This document shows, in pieces, positions 33,338 to 42,038 of a DNA stretch of 49,949 nucleotides. Made by a program: the position numbers and the translations under genes. A model generated the notes under the pieces. The model saw only the letters and a program-made list of their open reading frames with translations. It had not been told where the DNA came from and searched no databases. Source of the stretch: Rikenellaceae bacterium (lineage in GTDB: Bacteria; Bacteroidota; Bacteroidia; Bacteroidales; Rikenellaceae); contig JAUMXM010000005.1 in NCBI GenBank assembly GCA_030529085.1, positions 19,144 through 69,092 of the forward strand, written 5' to 3'. How positions within the stretch are numbered: the stretch's first letter is position 1; each line of letters starts with the position of its first letter.

Positions 33338-33529
33338 TTACGCCTCCAAAATTTTTGCCACTTCGCCCTCGACCTCCTTCAAGCGTACCTTGCAGGCGGC
33401 GATCAGCTCCGAGGCGCGTTTTACCTCCGCGGCGAGGGTATCCACGTCGAGCTGCTCAGCGCGGAATTTTTCGAGGATGCGCTCAATCTCCTGCACAGCC
33501 TCCGTGTAGTTCATAGCCTTCTTTGCCAT
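33338..33529 (-). CDS. xseB: Exodeoxyribonuclease VII small subunit
   Basis: A 63-residue helical protein that binds the large subunit to form ExoVII, a metal-independent single-strand exonuclease. MNYTEAVQEIERILEKFR is the family N-terminal helix and LDVDTLAAEVKRASELI the second, with a short final helix. Size is typical (60-80). ATG 33529 (MAKKAMNY) is chosen because it begins just before the conserved helix and lies four bases after the esterase stop; a further upstream start at 33562 would overlap the esterase. Unusually, an esterase gene separates it from xseA. Confidence 0.9.
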   Translation of the reverse strand: MAKKAMNYTEAVQEIERILEKFRAEQLDVDTLAAEVKRASELIAACKVRLKEVEGEVAKILEA

Positions 33530-33533
33530 ACGT

Positions 33534-34454
33534 CTATTCTTTGGCTCCATAGAGCAGGTCAAACCAGCGCTCTACGGCATTTTTCCAGAGTTCGGTACCC
33601 GCAGGTTGCTCGCCCAGGTCGATGCTGTGGCCCCCCTGGGGGAAGATGTGGAGCGTGGCTGGCACCTTGTGGCGGCGCAACGCTTCGTACATGCGTATCG
33701 AGTTCAGGGGCGATACGGCGGGGTCGTTGTCGGCGTGGATGAGGAGCGTCGTGGGGCTCTGCTCCGTCACCTGACAATCTATCGAGTGGCGCCACAACTT
33801 GTCGATGGTGGGATTTTTACCGCAAATTTGCTCGCGCGATCCCATGTGGGTAATCTCGGCATCCATCGAGATGACGGGCGAGACGAGGATCATGAAGTCG
33901 GCCGTGAAGCGCTCGCGGCTCACGGCATCGGTGCCGCGGTAGAGCAGCTGCTGCTCGACACCCGATGTGGCGGCCAGATGACCTCCGGCCGAGGAGCCCT
34001 CGACACCCACCTTCGCGGGGTCGATGCCCCACTCCGAGGCGCGGGCACGTACCACTTGCAGGGCGCGTTGCAGGTCCTGGGTCGAGATTGTCGAGGGGTC
34101 GACCGCATCGGGCGAGTTGGGCAGGCGGGCCGTCAGGATGAAGCCCGTCACCCCCTGGTCGGCAAACCAGCGGGCGATATCCCAGCCGGCAACCTCCCAG
34201 GCGTAGCGCTGATAGCCCCCTCCCGGGCAGATGATGACGGCGATGCCGCGATTCTTCTCGGGCGTGGGCGAAACGCGATAGATCGCCGGTCGTCCCACCT
34301 TGTAGACGCGTTCGTTGGCGATGCTGTCCTGCACCTCGATACCCTTTGTGTTGGGCATCGGGTGGTCACCCCACAAATCAATCTTCTCGCCCCGCTCTTG
34401 CGCAAATACCGAGCAGGCCGCAACGAGGCATACGAGTAGTGTTAAGTATCTCAT
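33534..34454 (-). CDS. Secreted alpha/beta-hydrolase (acetyl-esterase-like)
   Basis: A 306-residue alpha/beta-hydrolase with an N-terminal signal sequence. Cleavage after VFAQ is likely; LVAAC at residues 10-14 also resembles a lipobox, so a lipoprotein is possible. The HGGG-like oxyanion motif is ICPGGGYQRYAW (about 75-86). The nucleophile is Ser155 in VEGSSAGGHLA, the acid Asp in LIHADNDPAVS, and the base His in FPQGGHSIDL. This arrangement is typical of esterases that remove acetyl or other acyl groups from polysaccharides; the true substrate is unknown. It is a paralogue of the hydrolase at 37416 and sits between xseA and xseB with 12- and 4-base spacers. Confidence 0.9.
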   Translation of the reverse strand: MRYLTLLVCLVAACSVFAQERGEKIDLWGDHPMPNTKGIEVQDSIANERVYKVGRPAIYRVSPTPEKNRGIAVIICPGGGYQRYAWEVAGWDIARWFADQGVTGFILTARLPNSPDAVDPSTISTQDLQRALQVVRARASEWGIDPAKVGVEGSSAGGHLAATSGVEQQLLYRGTDAVSRERFTADFMILVSPVISMDAEITHMGSREQICGKNPTIDKLWRHSIDCQVTEQSPTTLLIHADNDPAVSPLNSIRMYEALRRHKVPATLHIFPQGGHSIDLGEQPAGTELWKNAVERWFDLLYGAKE

Positions 34455-34466
34455 CTCCTGCTAATT

Positions 34467-35711
34467 TTAGCGTTTTGAATGTTCGATTTCGATCTTGCCT
34501 TCAGCCACCTCGATCTCCAACTGCTTGGCGGCTTTAATTTCGTCAATCCGCTTCAGCGCCTTGCCCTCGGCACGCACGATGGCAAATCCGAGCTGCAGGA
34601 TGCGCTCCGGTGAGCGGCTCTCGACCGCCTCCCGAGCCCCCTCCAACCGCTCCGCTTCGCGCTTGAAGCGCTCCTCGAGCAGTTCAGGCAGGCGTCGTTG
34701 CAGCTGTTCGAGGCGCAATCGTTCGCCCACCATGCGCTCCACTGAGCGGCGCGAGAGTTCGCTGCCGAGTTGTTCGAGTTGCAGCTCCTCGTCACGCATG
34801 CGGGCAATGACGGCATCGTGGAGCTGCTGGGCAGCCCCCTCCAACCACCCCTCGATGCGCTCCATGCGCTCGTTGAGCCAGCCGGCAACGGCCGTCGGGG
34901 TCTTGAGCGGGGTGTGGGCCACCATATCGGCGACCGATTGGTCTTTGTCGTGGCCGATACCGGTCAATACGGGCAACGGAAATTGGGCGATGTGGCTGCA
35001 GAGGCGGTAGGCGTTGAAGCAGTTCAGGTCGCTCACCGAGCCACCACCGCGCACGATGACCACCACGTCGAACTCCTCCTGTCGCGCGGCCACCTCGTCC
35101 AGGGCTGCGAGGATCGACTCCTCGGCTGCTGCCCCCTGCATATAGGCATCGAAGAGGGTGAGCCGATAGGCATAGTCGGTGCGGGCAAGCTCCTTGCAGA
35201 AATCTTGGTATCCGGCCGCTTGAGCGCTCGAAATCAGGGCGATGCGCTGCACCAAGAGGGGCATCTCCAGCTCGCGGTTCATATCCCACACCCCCTCCTC
35301 TTCGAGGCGGGCAATGGTCTCGAGGCGCTGCTGCTCCATGTCGCCTAACGTGTAGGCGGGGTCGATATCGATGATCTGGAGCGAGAAGCCGTAGAGCTCG
35401 TGGTAGGTAATCAGGACCTGAGCCAGGATGCGGAGTCCGGCGGTCAGTTTCTGTCCCGTTGTCGCCTCGAAAGTACCCGCAATGCGGGGGTAGTTCGAGC
35501 GCCAGATGACGGCGCGAGCCTGGGCTGTCGGGACACCGTTGGCACTGCCGCGCCCCTTCTCGATCAGCTCCATGTAGCAGTGACCCGAGTAGTTCACTTT
35601 CAGCTCCGAAAGCTCGGCGGCAACCCAAATGGGCGCCTCAAACTGCTCGGTCAGCACCGCCTTGACGCGGCGTTGTAACTCGCTGAGGGTTATGTGGCTG
35701 CGCGGCTCCAT
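34467..35711 (-). CDS. xseA: Exodeoxyribonuclease VII large subunit
   Basis: Catalytic subunit of ExoVII, 414 residues. The N-terminal OB domain contains LSELQRRVKAVLTEQFEAPI and VAAELSELKVNYSGHCYMEL. The catalytic core shows DVVVIVRGGGSVSDLNCFNA and LPVLTGIGHDKDQSVADMVA, then a long coiled-coil tail rich in Glu and Arg (about residues 275-390). I chose ATG 35711 (MEPRSHITLSELQ), five bases after the upstream stop; the longer frame upstream lies inside the TonB-like gene. The small subunit gene lies downstream beyond an esterase. Confidence 0.95.
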   Translation of the reverse strand: MEPRSHITLSELQRRVKAVLTEQFEAPIWVAAELSELKVNYSGHCYMELIEKGRGSANGVPTAQARAVIWRSNYPRIAGTFEATTGQKLTAGLRILAQVLITYHELYGFSLQIIDIDPAYTLGDMEQQRLETIARLEEEGVWDMNRELEMPLLVQRIALISSAQAAGYQDFCKELARTDYAYRLTLFDAYMQGAAAEESILAALDEVAARQEEFDVVVIVRGGGSVSDLNCFNAYRLCSHIAQFPLPVLTGIGHDKDQSVADMVAHTPLKTPTAVAGWLNERMERIEGWLEGAAQQLHDAVIARMRDEELQLEQLGSELSRRSVERMVGERLRLEQLQRRLPELLEERFKREAERLEGAREAVESRSPERILQLGFAIVRAEGKALKRIDEIKAAKQLEIEVAEGKIEIEHSKR

Positions 35712-35716
35712 ATCCT

Positions 35717-36256
35717 TTAGCGTATGACAAGCTCCAATTCGCGGGGCAGGCGTCTCCCTTCGGGAAGTTGTATGCGCAGCACCCCTTCGCTCTCGACGGC
35801 TGCACCTGCCTTGCGGGCAGGCTCCCAACGAGGCGACTCCTCCACGACCTTCTCGACACGCCGTTTGAGACGGTTGTCGGTGCTGTGGAGGGTCTCGAGG
35901 ATCGTGAGCGAGCCATCCTTGGCGATTTGGTAGCGTAGCACTACGCGCGCCGTCGGATCGGTCTCCTCCCACTTTACGCGGTTCTTGACATAGTTGCCAA
36001 AGGAGAGCGTGTCGGCCGTGAAGCGTGCCGGCTCGTCGTATTTCAGGGTAACGAGCACCACGCCGTTCGAGGCCTGCGCCCCATAGCGGGCGATGGTCTC
36101 CTCGTCGGCAGGCAGCTCCTCGACACATTCGATGATATCGGGGTCAATCTCGCTGATGTTGCTCTGCACCTCGCCATTGATAATGTAGAGGGGCTGCTGT
36201 GCCCACGCCGTTGTGGCACAGCAGATCAGCAACAGAAGTGTAATCAACCGTTTCAT
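35717..36256 (-). CDS. Secreted plug-like/TonB C-terminal domain fusion protein
   Basis: A 179-residue exported protein with a signal peptide (residues 1 to about 19, TTAWAQ). Residues 22-72 resemble the plug motif of SusC/TonB-dependent receptors: PLYIINGEV, DPDIIECVEEL, ARYGAQASNGVVLVTLK. Residues 102-165 resemble the TonB C-terminal domain (ARVVLRYQIAKDGSLTILET, then ESPRWEPARKAGA). It lacks the membrane anchor and proline-rich linker of a true TonB, so it would be periplasmic. Similar modules occur in Bacteroidota energy-transducer and M56-type proteins. Its role is unknown; it could modulate TonB-receptor contacts (inference). It lies 54 bases after prfA and five bases before xseA. Confidence 0.75.
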   Translation of the reverse strand: MKRLITLLLLICCATTAWAQQPLYIINGEVQSNISEIDPDIIECVEELPADEETIARYGAQASNGVVLVTLKYDEPARFTADTLSFGNYVKNRVKWEETDPTARVVLRYQIAKDGSLTILETLHSTDNRLKRRVEKVVEESPRWEPARKAGAAVESEGVLRIQLPEGRRLPRELELVIR

Positions 36257-36292
36257 CGTTCGATGCGCTATAATTTGCCTGCTCCCAATTGT

Positions 36293-36319
36293 GAGTTCGT
36301 AATCCGCGGATTACAACTC
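36293..36319. repeat. Palindrome over the prfA stop codon
   Basis: GTAATCCGCGGATTAC at 36299-36314 is a perfect 16-base palindrome. It is extended by GAGTT and AACTC on the two sides with one bulged base. It covers the TAA of prfA and lies 37 bases or more upstream of the TonB-like gene. No T tract follows on the minus strand. Confidence 0.6.
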
Positions 36320-37396
36320 GCTCTCCTTCAGGCGCTCGGCATTCTCGGCCACGATCAGGTGGTCGATGCAGTCCTGGATGTCGCCATCCATGAAGGCCGA
36401 AAGGTTGTAGATCGTGTAGTTGATGCGGTGGTCGGTGATACGTCCCTGCGGATAGTTGTAGGTGCGAATCTTGGCCGAGCGGTCACCGGTCGAAACCATC
36501 GTCTTACGCTTCGAGGCAATCTCGTCGAGGTACTTCGAGTACTCGAGGTTGAAGACACGCGTACGCAGCTCCTCGAAGGCCTTGTCAAAGTTCTTGAGCT
36601 GCGACTTCTGGTCCTGGCACTGCACGACGATACCGGTCGGGATGTGGGTCAGACGGATGGCCGAGTAGGTGGTGTTCACCGATTGGCCGCCCGGGCCCGA
36701 TGCACAGAAGATATCCTTGCGGATGTCGTTCATCGAGATCTCCACATCGAACTCCTCGGCCTCGGGAAGCACTGCCACCGAGGCTGCCGAGGTGTGTACG
36801 CGGCCCTGCGTCTCGGTCTGGGGGACACGCTGCACGCGGTGTACACCCGACTCATACTTGAGCGTACCGTAGACATTCTGGCCCGTGACCTTCAGCACGA
36901 CCTCCTTGTAGCCGCCCACGGCGCCCTCCGACGAGGAGGTCACCTCATAGCGCCAACCCTTCGACTCGATGTACTTGGTGTACATACGCAGCAGGTCGCC
37001 GGCGAAGATGGCGGCCTCGTCGCCACCCGTACCACCGCGAATCTCGACGATGGCGTTCTTCGAGTCCTGGGGATCCTTCGGGATCAGGAGGAGCTTGATC
37101 TCCTCCTCCAGGCGTACGATCTCGGGCTCGAGCTCCGTAACCATCTCGCGCGCCATCTCGCGCATCTCCTCATCCTTGTCGTTGAGGAGGGTATCTTTTG
37201 CCTCGGCCAGGTTGGCTGCCGCCGTGCGGTAGCGATCCGAGGTCTCGATGATGGGCTCCAACTCCTTGAACTCCTTCGTGAGCTGAATAAATTGCTTCAC
37301 GTCGGCAATTACTTCGGGGTCGGTCAATTTCTGGCCGATCTCCTCGTACTTGAGTTTCAGACCGTCCAGACGCATCAAAATTGTGTTATCTGCCAT
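36311..37396 (-). CDS. prfA: Peptide chain release factor 1
   Basis: Recognises UAA and UAG stop codons and triggers peptide release. The 361-residue product has the GGQ motif at residues 236-238 (SGPGGQSVNTTYSAIRLTH) and the RF1-type tripeptide PQT at residues 192-194 (QRVPQTETQGRVHTSA), which corresponds to the PxT anticodon of RF1 rather than the SPF of RF2. GGTGGDEAAIFAGDL at residues 121-135 is another family landmark. It starts 19 bases after an esterase gene and is probably cotranscribed with leuS upstream. Confidence 0.97.
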   Translation of the reverse strand: MADNTILMRLDGLKLKYEEIGQKLTDPEVIADVKQFIQLTKEFKELEPIIETSDRYRTAAANLAEAKDTLLNDKDEEMREMAREMVTELEPEIVRLEEEIKLLLIPKDPQDSKNAIVEIRGGTGGDEAAIFAGDLLRMYTKYIESKGWRYEVTSSSEGAVGGYKEVVLKVTGQNVYGTLKYESGVHRVQRVPQTETQGRVHTSAASVAVLPEAEEFDVEISMNDIRKDIFCASGPGGQSVNTTYSAIRLTHIPTGIVVQCQDQKSQLKNFDKAFEELRTRVFNLEYSKYLDEIASKRKTMVSTGDRSAKIRTYNYPQGRITDHRINYTIYNLSAFMDGDIQDCIDHLIVAENAERLKESEL

Positions 37397-37415
37397 GTAT
37401 CAGTTGTTGTGTTGT

Positions 37416-38291
37416 TTATTTCAAAATTGTGTCGATCCAGTCGAGCATCAGGGGCATCCAGGCGTGCTTGTAGTGGAACGTGTCGCGCATGCCGAAGCCG
37501 TGACCTCCGTAGGGGAAGATGTGGAGCGAGGAGCGGATGCCGTGCTCCTTGAGGGCCTCGTAGTAGATCGGGCCATTTACCGAGGGAACCGTGCGGTCGT
37601 CGTCGGCGTAGAGAATCAGCGCCGGGGGCGTCTGCTCCGTCACGCGGTTCTCGAGCGAGTAGTACTCGCTGAGCTTCTTCGAGCGCTTCTCACCCAGCAG
37701 GTTGTCGAACGAGCCCTTGTGGAGCTTGCCCTCCTGGGCCGTGATCACGGGGTAGAAGAGGAGCGAGAAGTCGGGGCGCACGCTGCCCATCGTCGAGGTC
37801 ATGGCGGCCAGGTGACCACCTGCCGACGAGCCGGCGATGCCGACCTTCGCGCAGTGCATCTCGGCGGGGAGTCCCTCCTTTTCGCCGCGCAGCAGGCTGA
37901 TTGCCTCGCAGGCATCCTCGAGCGGCACCTCGGGGCAGCCGTTGGGCATACGGTAGTGGAGCACGGCGGCCGTGTAGCCGTGTGCAGCAAACCAGGCAGC
38001 CATGTGGGCACCCTCGTTCTCCATCGAGAGGTGGCGATAACCACCACCCGGGCAGATCACCACGCCGCGGCCGTTCTTGGCTGCGGGATTCGGGGTGTAG
38101 ACATAGAGAACCGCCTCGGTGGTGAGCGTCGGACGGCTGTTGCGCGTCTCACCCGCTACGGCCATGCCGTTCGAGTGGGGGGCGGTGTTGTTGTCCCAAA
38201 TTTTGTGTACGAGCTTCGCGCCGCTCATATCCTGTGCCGAAACACTCAGCGCCATAAGCAGGGCGCAAAGAGTGAAAAGATGCTTTTTCAT
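37416..38291 (-). CDS. Secreted alpha/beta-hydrolase (acetyl-esterase-like), second paralogue
   Basis: A 291-residue exported hydrolase. Residues 1-20 form a signal peptide (MKKHLFTLCALLMALSVSAQ). The oxyanion motif is VVICPGGGYRHLSM, the nucleophile Ser156 lies in IAGSSAGGHLAAM, Asp in LILYADDDRTVPS, and His in FPYGGHGFGM. It shares these blocks with the hydrolase at 33534, so the two are paralogues flanking prfA and xseA. Such enzymes are often polysaccharide or xylo-oligosaccharide acetyl esterases; the substrate here is not evident. It begins seven bases after leuS, an unusual partner for an exported enzyme. Confidence 0.9.
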   Translation of the reverse strand: MKKHLFTLCALLMALSVSAQDMSGAKLVHKIWDNNTAPHSNGMAVAGETRNSRPTLTTEAVLYVYTPNPAAKNGRGVVICPGGGYRHLSMENEGAHMAAWFAAHGYTAAVLHYRMPNGCPEVPLEDACEAISLLRGEKEGLPAEMHCAKVGIAGSSAGGHLAAMTSTMGSVRPDFSLLFYPVITAQEGKLHKGSFDNLLGEKRSKKLSEYYSLENRVTEQTPPALILYADDDRTVPSVNGPIYYEALKEHGIRSSLHIFPYGGHGFGMRDTFHYKHAWMPLMLDWIDTILK

Positions 38292-38298
38292 GGTTCGG

Positions 38299-41055
38299 TT
38301 AGATAACGATGTTGATAATTTTGCCCTTTACGACGATAATCTTCTTCGGGGTTTTGCCCTCGATCCACTTCTGGGCCTCGGGCTGGTTTACCACGTCGGC
38401 CTGGATCGCAGCCGGATCCATGTTGAGGTCGTAGGCGCGCTTGAAGCGGAGCTTGCCGTTAATCGATACGGGGTACTCGAAGGAGCTCAACACGAGCCAC
38501 TTCTCCTCGGCTACGGGGTAGGTGGCGGTGCAGATCGAGGTGGTGTTGCCCAGGGCGTGCCACAGCTCCTCGGTGATGTGGGGCGCGAAGGGCGAGAGGA
38601 GCGTGATAAGGGGCTCCACAATGGCGCGCTTCGAGCAGTCACCCAGCTCGTTGAGGCAGATCATAAAGGCGGCTACCGAGGTGTTGAACGAGAAGTGCTC
38701 GATATCTTCGGTCACCTTCTTGATCGTCTTGTGCAGGGTGCGCATCTCCTTCTCGGTCGGCTCCTCGTTGGTGACGATAAACTTGCCGTCGCGGTCGTAG
38801 AAGAGTCTCCACAGGCGCTTCAGGAACTTATGCACACCGTCGATGCCGTTCGTATCCCAGGGCTTCGACTGCTCGAGCGGGCCGAGGAACATCTCGTACA
38901 TGCGGAGCGTATCGGCGCCGTAGTTCTCAACAATGTAGTCGGGATTCACGACATTGAACATCGACTTCGACATCTTCTCGATGGCCCAGCCGCAGATATA
39001 CTTGCCATCCTCGCAGATAAACTCGGCGTTGGCGAAGTCGGGCATCCAGGCGCGGAAGGCCTCCTGGTCGAGGATGTCGTTCTTGACGATATTCACATCG
39101 ACGTGGATCTCCTGCGTCTCGTACTGATCCTTCAGTCCCAGCGATACGAACTTGTTGGTGCCCACCACGCGATAAACGAAGTTCGAGCGACCCTGAATCA
39201 TACCCTGGTTTACGAGCTTGCGGAAGGGCTCCTGCTCGCAGACGTAGCCCAAATCGTAGAGGAACATATTCCAGAAACGCGAGTACATCAGGTGACCCGT
39301 GGCGTGCTCAATACCACCCACGTAGAGGTCCACCTGGCGCCAGTAGCTGTTGGCCTCCTCGCTCACGAGGGCCTCGCTGTTCTTGGGATCCATATAGCGC
39401 AGGAAGTAGGCCGACGAGCCGGCAAAGCCGGGCATCGTCGAGAGCTCGAAGGGGTAACCCTCCTCCGTCTTCCAATTCTCGACGCGAGCTAAGGGGGGCT
39501 CGCCCTGCTCCGTGGGGCCGAAGTTGGCAATCGGGGGCAACTCGAGGGGGAGCTGATCCTCGCTTACGGGGTAGGCCGTATCCTCCTTGTAGTAGATCGG
39601 GAAGGGCTCGCCCCAGTAGCGCTGACGCGAGAAGATGGCGTCGCGCAGACGGTAGTTGATGAGCTTCTTGCCCAGGCCGCGCTTCTCGACCTCGGCAAAC
39701 ATGAGCGGAATAGCCTCCTGTACATCCATGCCGTTCAGGAAGTCCGAGTTGATCATCTTGCCCTCCTTGGCATCGTACGAGGCCTCCTCGACATTGCCAC
39801 CCTCGACTACGGGAGGAATCTCCAGGCCGAAGTGACGGGCAAAGGCCCAGTCGCGCGAGTCGTGTGCCGGCACCGCCATAATGGCACCCGTGCCATAGCC
39901 CGAGAGGACATAATCCGAGGCGTAGATCGGAATCTGACGACCCGTGAAGGGGTTCACGGCGTAGGAGCCCGTGAAGACACCGCTCACGCGCTTCGTCTCG
40001 GCCATACGCTCGCGCTCCGAACGCTTCTTGGCCTCCGTGACGTAGTTCTCAACCGCCTCCTGCTGCTCGGGCGTGGTCAGCTCGGCGAGCATCTCGTGCT
40101 CGGGGGCGATCACCATGAAGGTGACGCCGAAGATCGTATCGGGACGGGTGGTGAAGATCTCGAGCTTCTTCTCCGAGCCGACGATATCAAAGAATACCTG
40201 TGCACCCACCGAGCGGCCGATCCAGTTGCGCTGGATCTCCTTGAGCGAGTCGCTCCACTCGAGCTTCTCGAGGCCGTCCAACATGCGCTGGGCGTAGGCC
40301 GTCACGCGGAGCAGCCACTGCTTCATGCGCTTCTGCTCGACGGGGTGACCGCCGCGCACCGAGAGGCCATCCTTCACCTCGTCGTTGGCCAGCACCGTGC
40401 CGAGCTTCGGGCACCAGTTGACCATCGTGTCGGCGCGGAATGCCAGACGGTAGTTCTGTAACACCTGCTCCTTCTCGGCCTCGCTCTTCGCATTCCACGC
40501 CTCGGCCGTGAAGTGCATCTCGATAGTCGAGGCGGCGTCGATACCCTCCGTGCCGCTCTTCTCGAAGCGGGCCACCAGCTCCTCGATGGGCTTGGCCTTC
40601 TGCTCCGTGCGGTCGTAGTAGTGGGCAAACATCTTCAGGAAGGCCCACTGCGTCCACTTGTAGTAGGCGGGGTCGCAGGTGCGCACCTCGCGCTCCCAGT
40701 CGAACGAGAAACCGATCTTGTCGAGCTGCTCGCGGTAGCGAGCCACGTTCTTCTCGGTCGTCACGGCGGGGTGCTGCCCCGTCTGGATAGCATACTGCTC
40801 GGCGGGCAGACCGAAGGCGTCGTAGCCCATCGGGTGGAGGACATTGAAGCCCTTCAGGCGCTTGTAGCGCGAGTAGATATCCGAGGCGATGTAGCCCAGC
40901 GGGTGGCCGACATGCAGACCTGCCCCCGAGGGGTAGGGGAACATGTCGAGTACATAGAATTTCGGTCGGGTCGTATCGACCTCGACGCGGTAGGTCTTCT
41001 CTTCGCGCCACTGCTGTTGCCAGCGCGCTTCGAGTTCTTTGAAATTGTATTCCAT
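38299..41055 (-). CDS. leuS: Leucyl-tRNA synthetase
   Basis: Charges tRNA-Leu. The 918-residue class Ia synthetase has the HIGH-type motif HVGH (residues 48-51, in [20 protein letters not shown]), the KMSKS motif near residue 695 ([21 protein letters not shown]), and the CP1 editing domain with [20 protein letters not shown] and [19 protein letters not shown], whose threonine-rich and Asp elements are intact. ATG 41055 ([13 protein letters not shown]) matches the family N-terminus; an in-frame ATG at 41100 adds 15 residues and lies at the promoter, so I rejected it. A consensus promoter lies 35 bases upstream. Confidence 0.97.
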   Translation of the reverse strand: MEYNFKELEARWQQQWREEKTYRVEVDTTRPKFYVLDMFPYPSGAGLHVGHPLGYIASDIYSRYKRLKGFNVLHPMGYDAFGLPAEQYAIQTGQHPAVTTEKNVARYREQLDKIGFSFDWEREVRTCDPAYYKWTQWAFLKMFAHYYDRTEQKAKPIEELVARFEKSGTEGIDAASTIEMHFTAEAWNAKSEAEKEQVLQNYRLAFRADTMVNWCPKLGTVLANDEVKDGLSVRGGHPVEQKRMKQWLLRVTAYAQRMLDGLEKLEWSDSLKEIQRNWIGRSVGAQVFFDIVGSEKKLEIFTTRPDTIFGVTFMVIAPEHEMLAELTTPEQQEAVENYVTEAKKRSERERMAETKRVSGVFTGSYAVNPFTGRQIPIYASDYVLSGYGTGAIMAVPAHDSRDWAFARHFGLEIPPVVEGGNVEEASYDAKEGKMINSDFLNGMDVQEAIPLMFAEVEKRGLGKKLINYRLRDAIFSRQRYWGEPFPIYYKEDTAYPVSEDQLPLELPPIANFGPTEQGEPPLARVENWKTEEGYPFELSTMPGFAGSSAYFLRYMDPKNSEALVSEEANSYWRQVDLYVGGIEHATGHLMYSRFWNMFLYDLGYVCEQEPFRKLVNQGMIQGRSNFVYRVVGTNKFVSLGLKDQYETQEIHVDVNIVKNDILDQEAFRAWMPDFANAEFICEDGKYICGWAIEKMSKSMFNVVNPDYIVENYGADTLRMYEMFLGPLEQSKPWDTNGIDGVHKFLKRLWRLFYDRDGKFIVTNEEPTEKEMRTLHKTIKKVTEDIEHFSFNTSVAAFMICLNELGDCSKRAIVEPLITLLSPFAPHITEELWHALGNTTSICTATYPVAEEKWLVLSSFEYPVSINGKLRFKRAYDLNMDPAAIQADVVNQPEAQKWIEGKTPKKIIVVKGKIINIVI

Positions 41056-41089
41056 GGATTTCGGGTTATTATTTTCCTTTTTTAATGGA

Positions 41090-41120
41090 CAAAGATACAT
41101 ATATTATAAAGAAATTCAAA
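41090..41120 (-). promoter_or_regulatory. Bacteroidota-type promoter for leuS
   Basis: On the minus strand TTTG (41120-41117), a 19-base spacer and TATCTTTG (41097-41090) match TTTG-N19-21-TAnnTTTG. The ATG at 41055 follows about 35 bases later. The site also lies at the position of the rejected upstream start, which supports the shorter leuS. Confidence 0.85.
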
Positions 41121-41284
41121 ATTTAGGATTTAGAATTCAAAATCGGTGGGCATAATGAGGGTGCATGCCGAGATCGCAGGTCGCTTCATGGGCCGTGTGT
41201 TGGATGTGTTGAGATTTTTTTTTAATTTTGTGGTGCAGTATTTTGCCTTTTAGCCGTTTTACTATAAAACAAACTCGTTTAGTT

Positions 41285-41830
41285 ATGAAAAATCAGTGGT
41301 TGAAAATGGCCATGTTGCCGTTGTTGTTGGCAATGTTTGTTGCTTGTTCGGATGACGAAGATTATGAGGGTTATATCTGGGATTTTATTAACCCCTCGGT
41401 GATGCTCTTTGTGACCGATGAGGTAACGGGTGCCGATTTGTGCGATCCGTCGGTCGTCGGAAATGTGGTCGAGTCGGCCTATGTGGCCTACCAGGGGAAG
41501 AGTTATCCGCTGCTCCCGCCGGGCGTGATCTATGAGGAGGAGATGGAACAGACGCGTGCAACTTTTCCGCTCCCGATCGCTTTTCGTCATGCGCGCCTCT
41601 ATTCGGATGGGCAGTGGTTTGTCTCCTTTGGGGAGTTTGCCCCCTCGGATTATCAGGGCGAGACATTTGAGGTCTTTTGGGGCGATGGTACTTCCACGGA
41701 GATTTCCTTTGATCTGGTGCTCGAATGGGACAAAAAACACTATCCCCACATTAAGGATGAGGTTTGGGTGGATGGCATCTCGAACGGTAGCGGATATGGT
41801 GAGGGCTGGCGTGTGCATCTTGTGAAGTAG
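41285..41830 (+). CDS. Hypothetical lipoprotein
   Basis: A 181-residue lipoprotein of unknown function. The signal peptide MKNQWLKMAMLPLLLAMFVA ends at a lipobox (FVAC), giving Cys21, followed by an acidic SDDEDYE stretch, which in Bacteroidota is often linked to surface export of lipoproteins. The mature part is beta-strand-rich, with VTDEVTGADLCDP near the start and FEVFWGDGTSTEISFDL near the end, a sequence layout seen in Bacteroidales hypothetical lipoproteins. I do not recognise a named family. ATG 41285 is chosen because it starts the signal peptide; an upstream in-frame ATG at 41228 would precede it with unrelated residues. It is isolated between leuS (divergent) and a small membrane protein. 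Confidence 0.8.
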   Translation: MKNQWLKMAMLPLLLAMFVACSDDEDYEGYIWDFINPSVMLFVTDEVTGADLCDPSVVGNVVESAYVAYQGKSYPLLPPGVIYEEEMEQTRATFPLPIAFRHARLYSDGQWFVSFGEFAPSDYQGETFEVFWGDGTSTEISFDLVLEWDKKHYPHIKDEVWVDGISNGSGYGEGWRVHLVK

Positions 41831-41885
41831 ATTCCCCGTGTGCGAAGCAATGGTGCTCTTTGTTTGCTAAGCGCCCTTTGATAAC

Positions 41886-41968
41886 GAGATTAAAGCGATT
41901 AATGATATTAATGAAATTAACGAAGGGCGCTCCTTAATATCCTTAATCTCTTTAATTTCTTTCATCTC
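41886..41968. repeat. Long imperfect inverted repeat built from 9-base ATTAA units
   Basis: Left arm 41886-41925 holds four 9-base units of the form ATTAAnGAn (ATTAAAGCG, ATTAATGAT, ATTAATGAA, ATTAACGAA). Right arm 41930-41968 holds four units CCTTAATAT, CCTTAATCT, CTTTAATTT, CTTTCATCT, which are their approximate reverse complements. The arms align over about 39 bases with roughly eight mismatches around a GGCG loop. It lies after the lipoprotein gene and could act as a bidirectional terminator or be an intergenic repeat. Confidence 0.75.
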
Positions 41969-41983
41969 TTTTCCCCTGCGCCC

Positions 41984-42013
41984 TTGTCGACTTTGCGTTT
42001 TTTTTGTAACTTG
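41984..42013 (+). promoter_or_regulatory. Possible promoter for the small membrane protein
   Basis: TTG (41984-41986), a 20-base spacer and TAACTTG (42007-42013), one T short of the TAnnTTTG consensus. The start codon at 42039 is 25 bases downstream. Confidence 0.35.
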
Positions 42014-42038
42014 CTCATAATTAATAAATAAGGTGCGT

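Noticed and set aside
35712..36128. Longer start for xseA
   Set aside because: The extra residues are an out-of-frame reading of the TonB-like gene and lack family similarity; MEPRSHITLSELQ is the normal XseA start.
41101..41284. Repeated ATTCAAAAT words upstream of the lipoprotein gene as a mobile-element scar
   Set aside because: The words are short and AT-rich and recur near 16987 as ordinary spacer sequence; no terminal inverted repeats or target duplications are seen.
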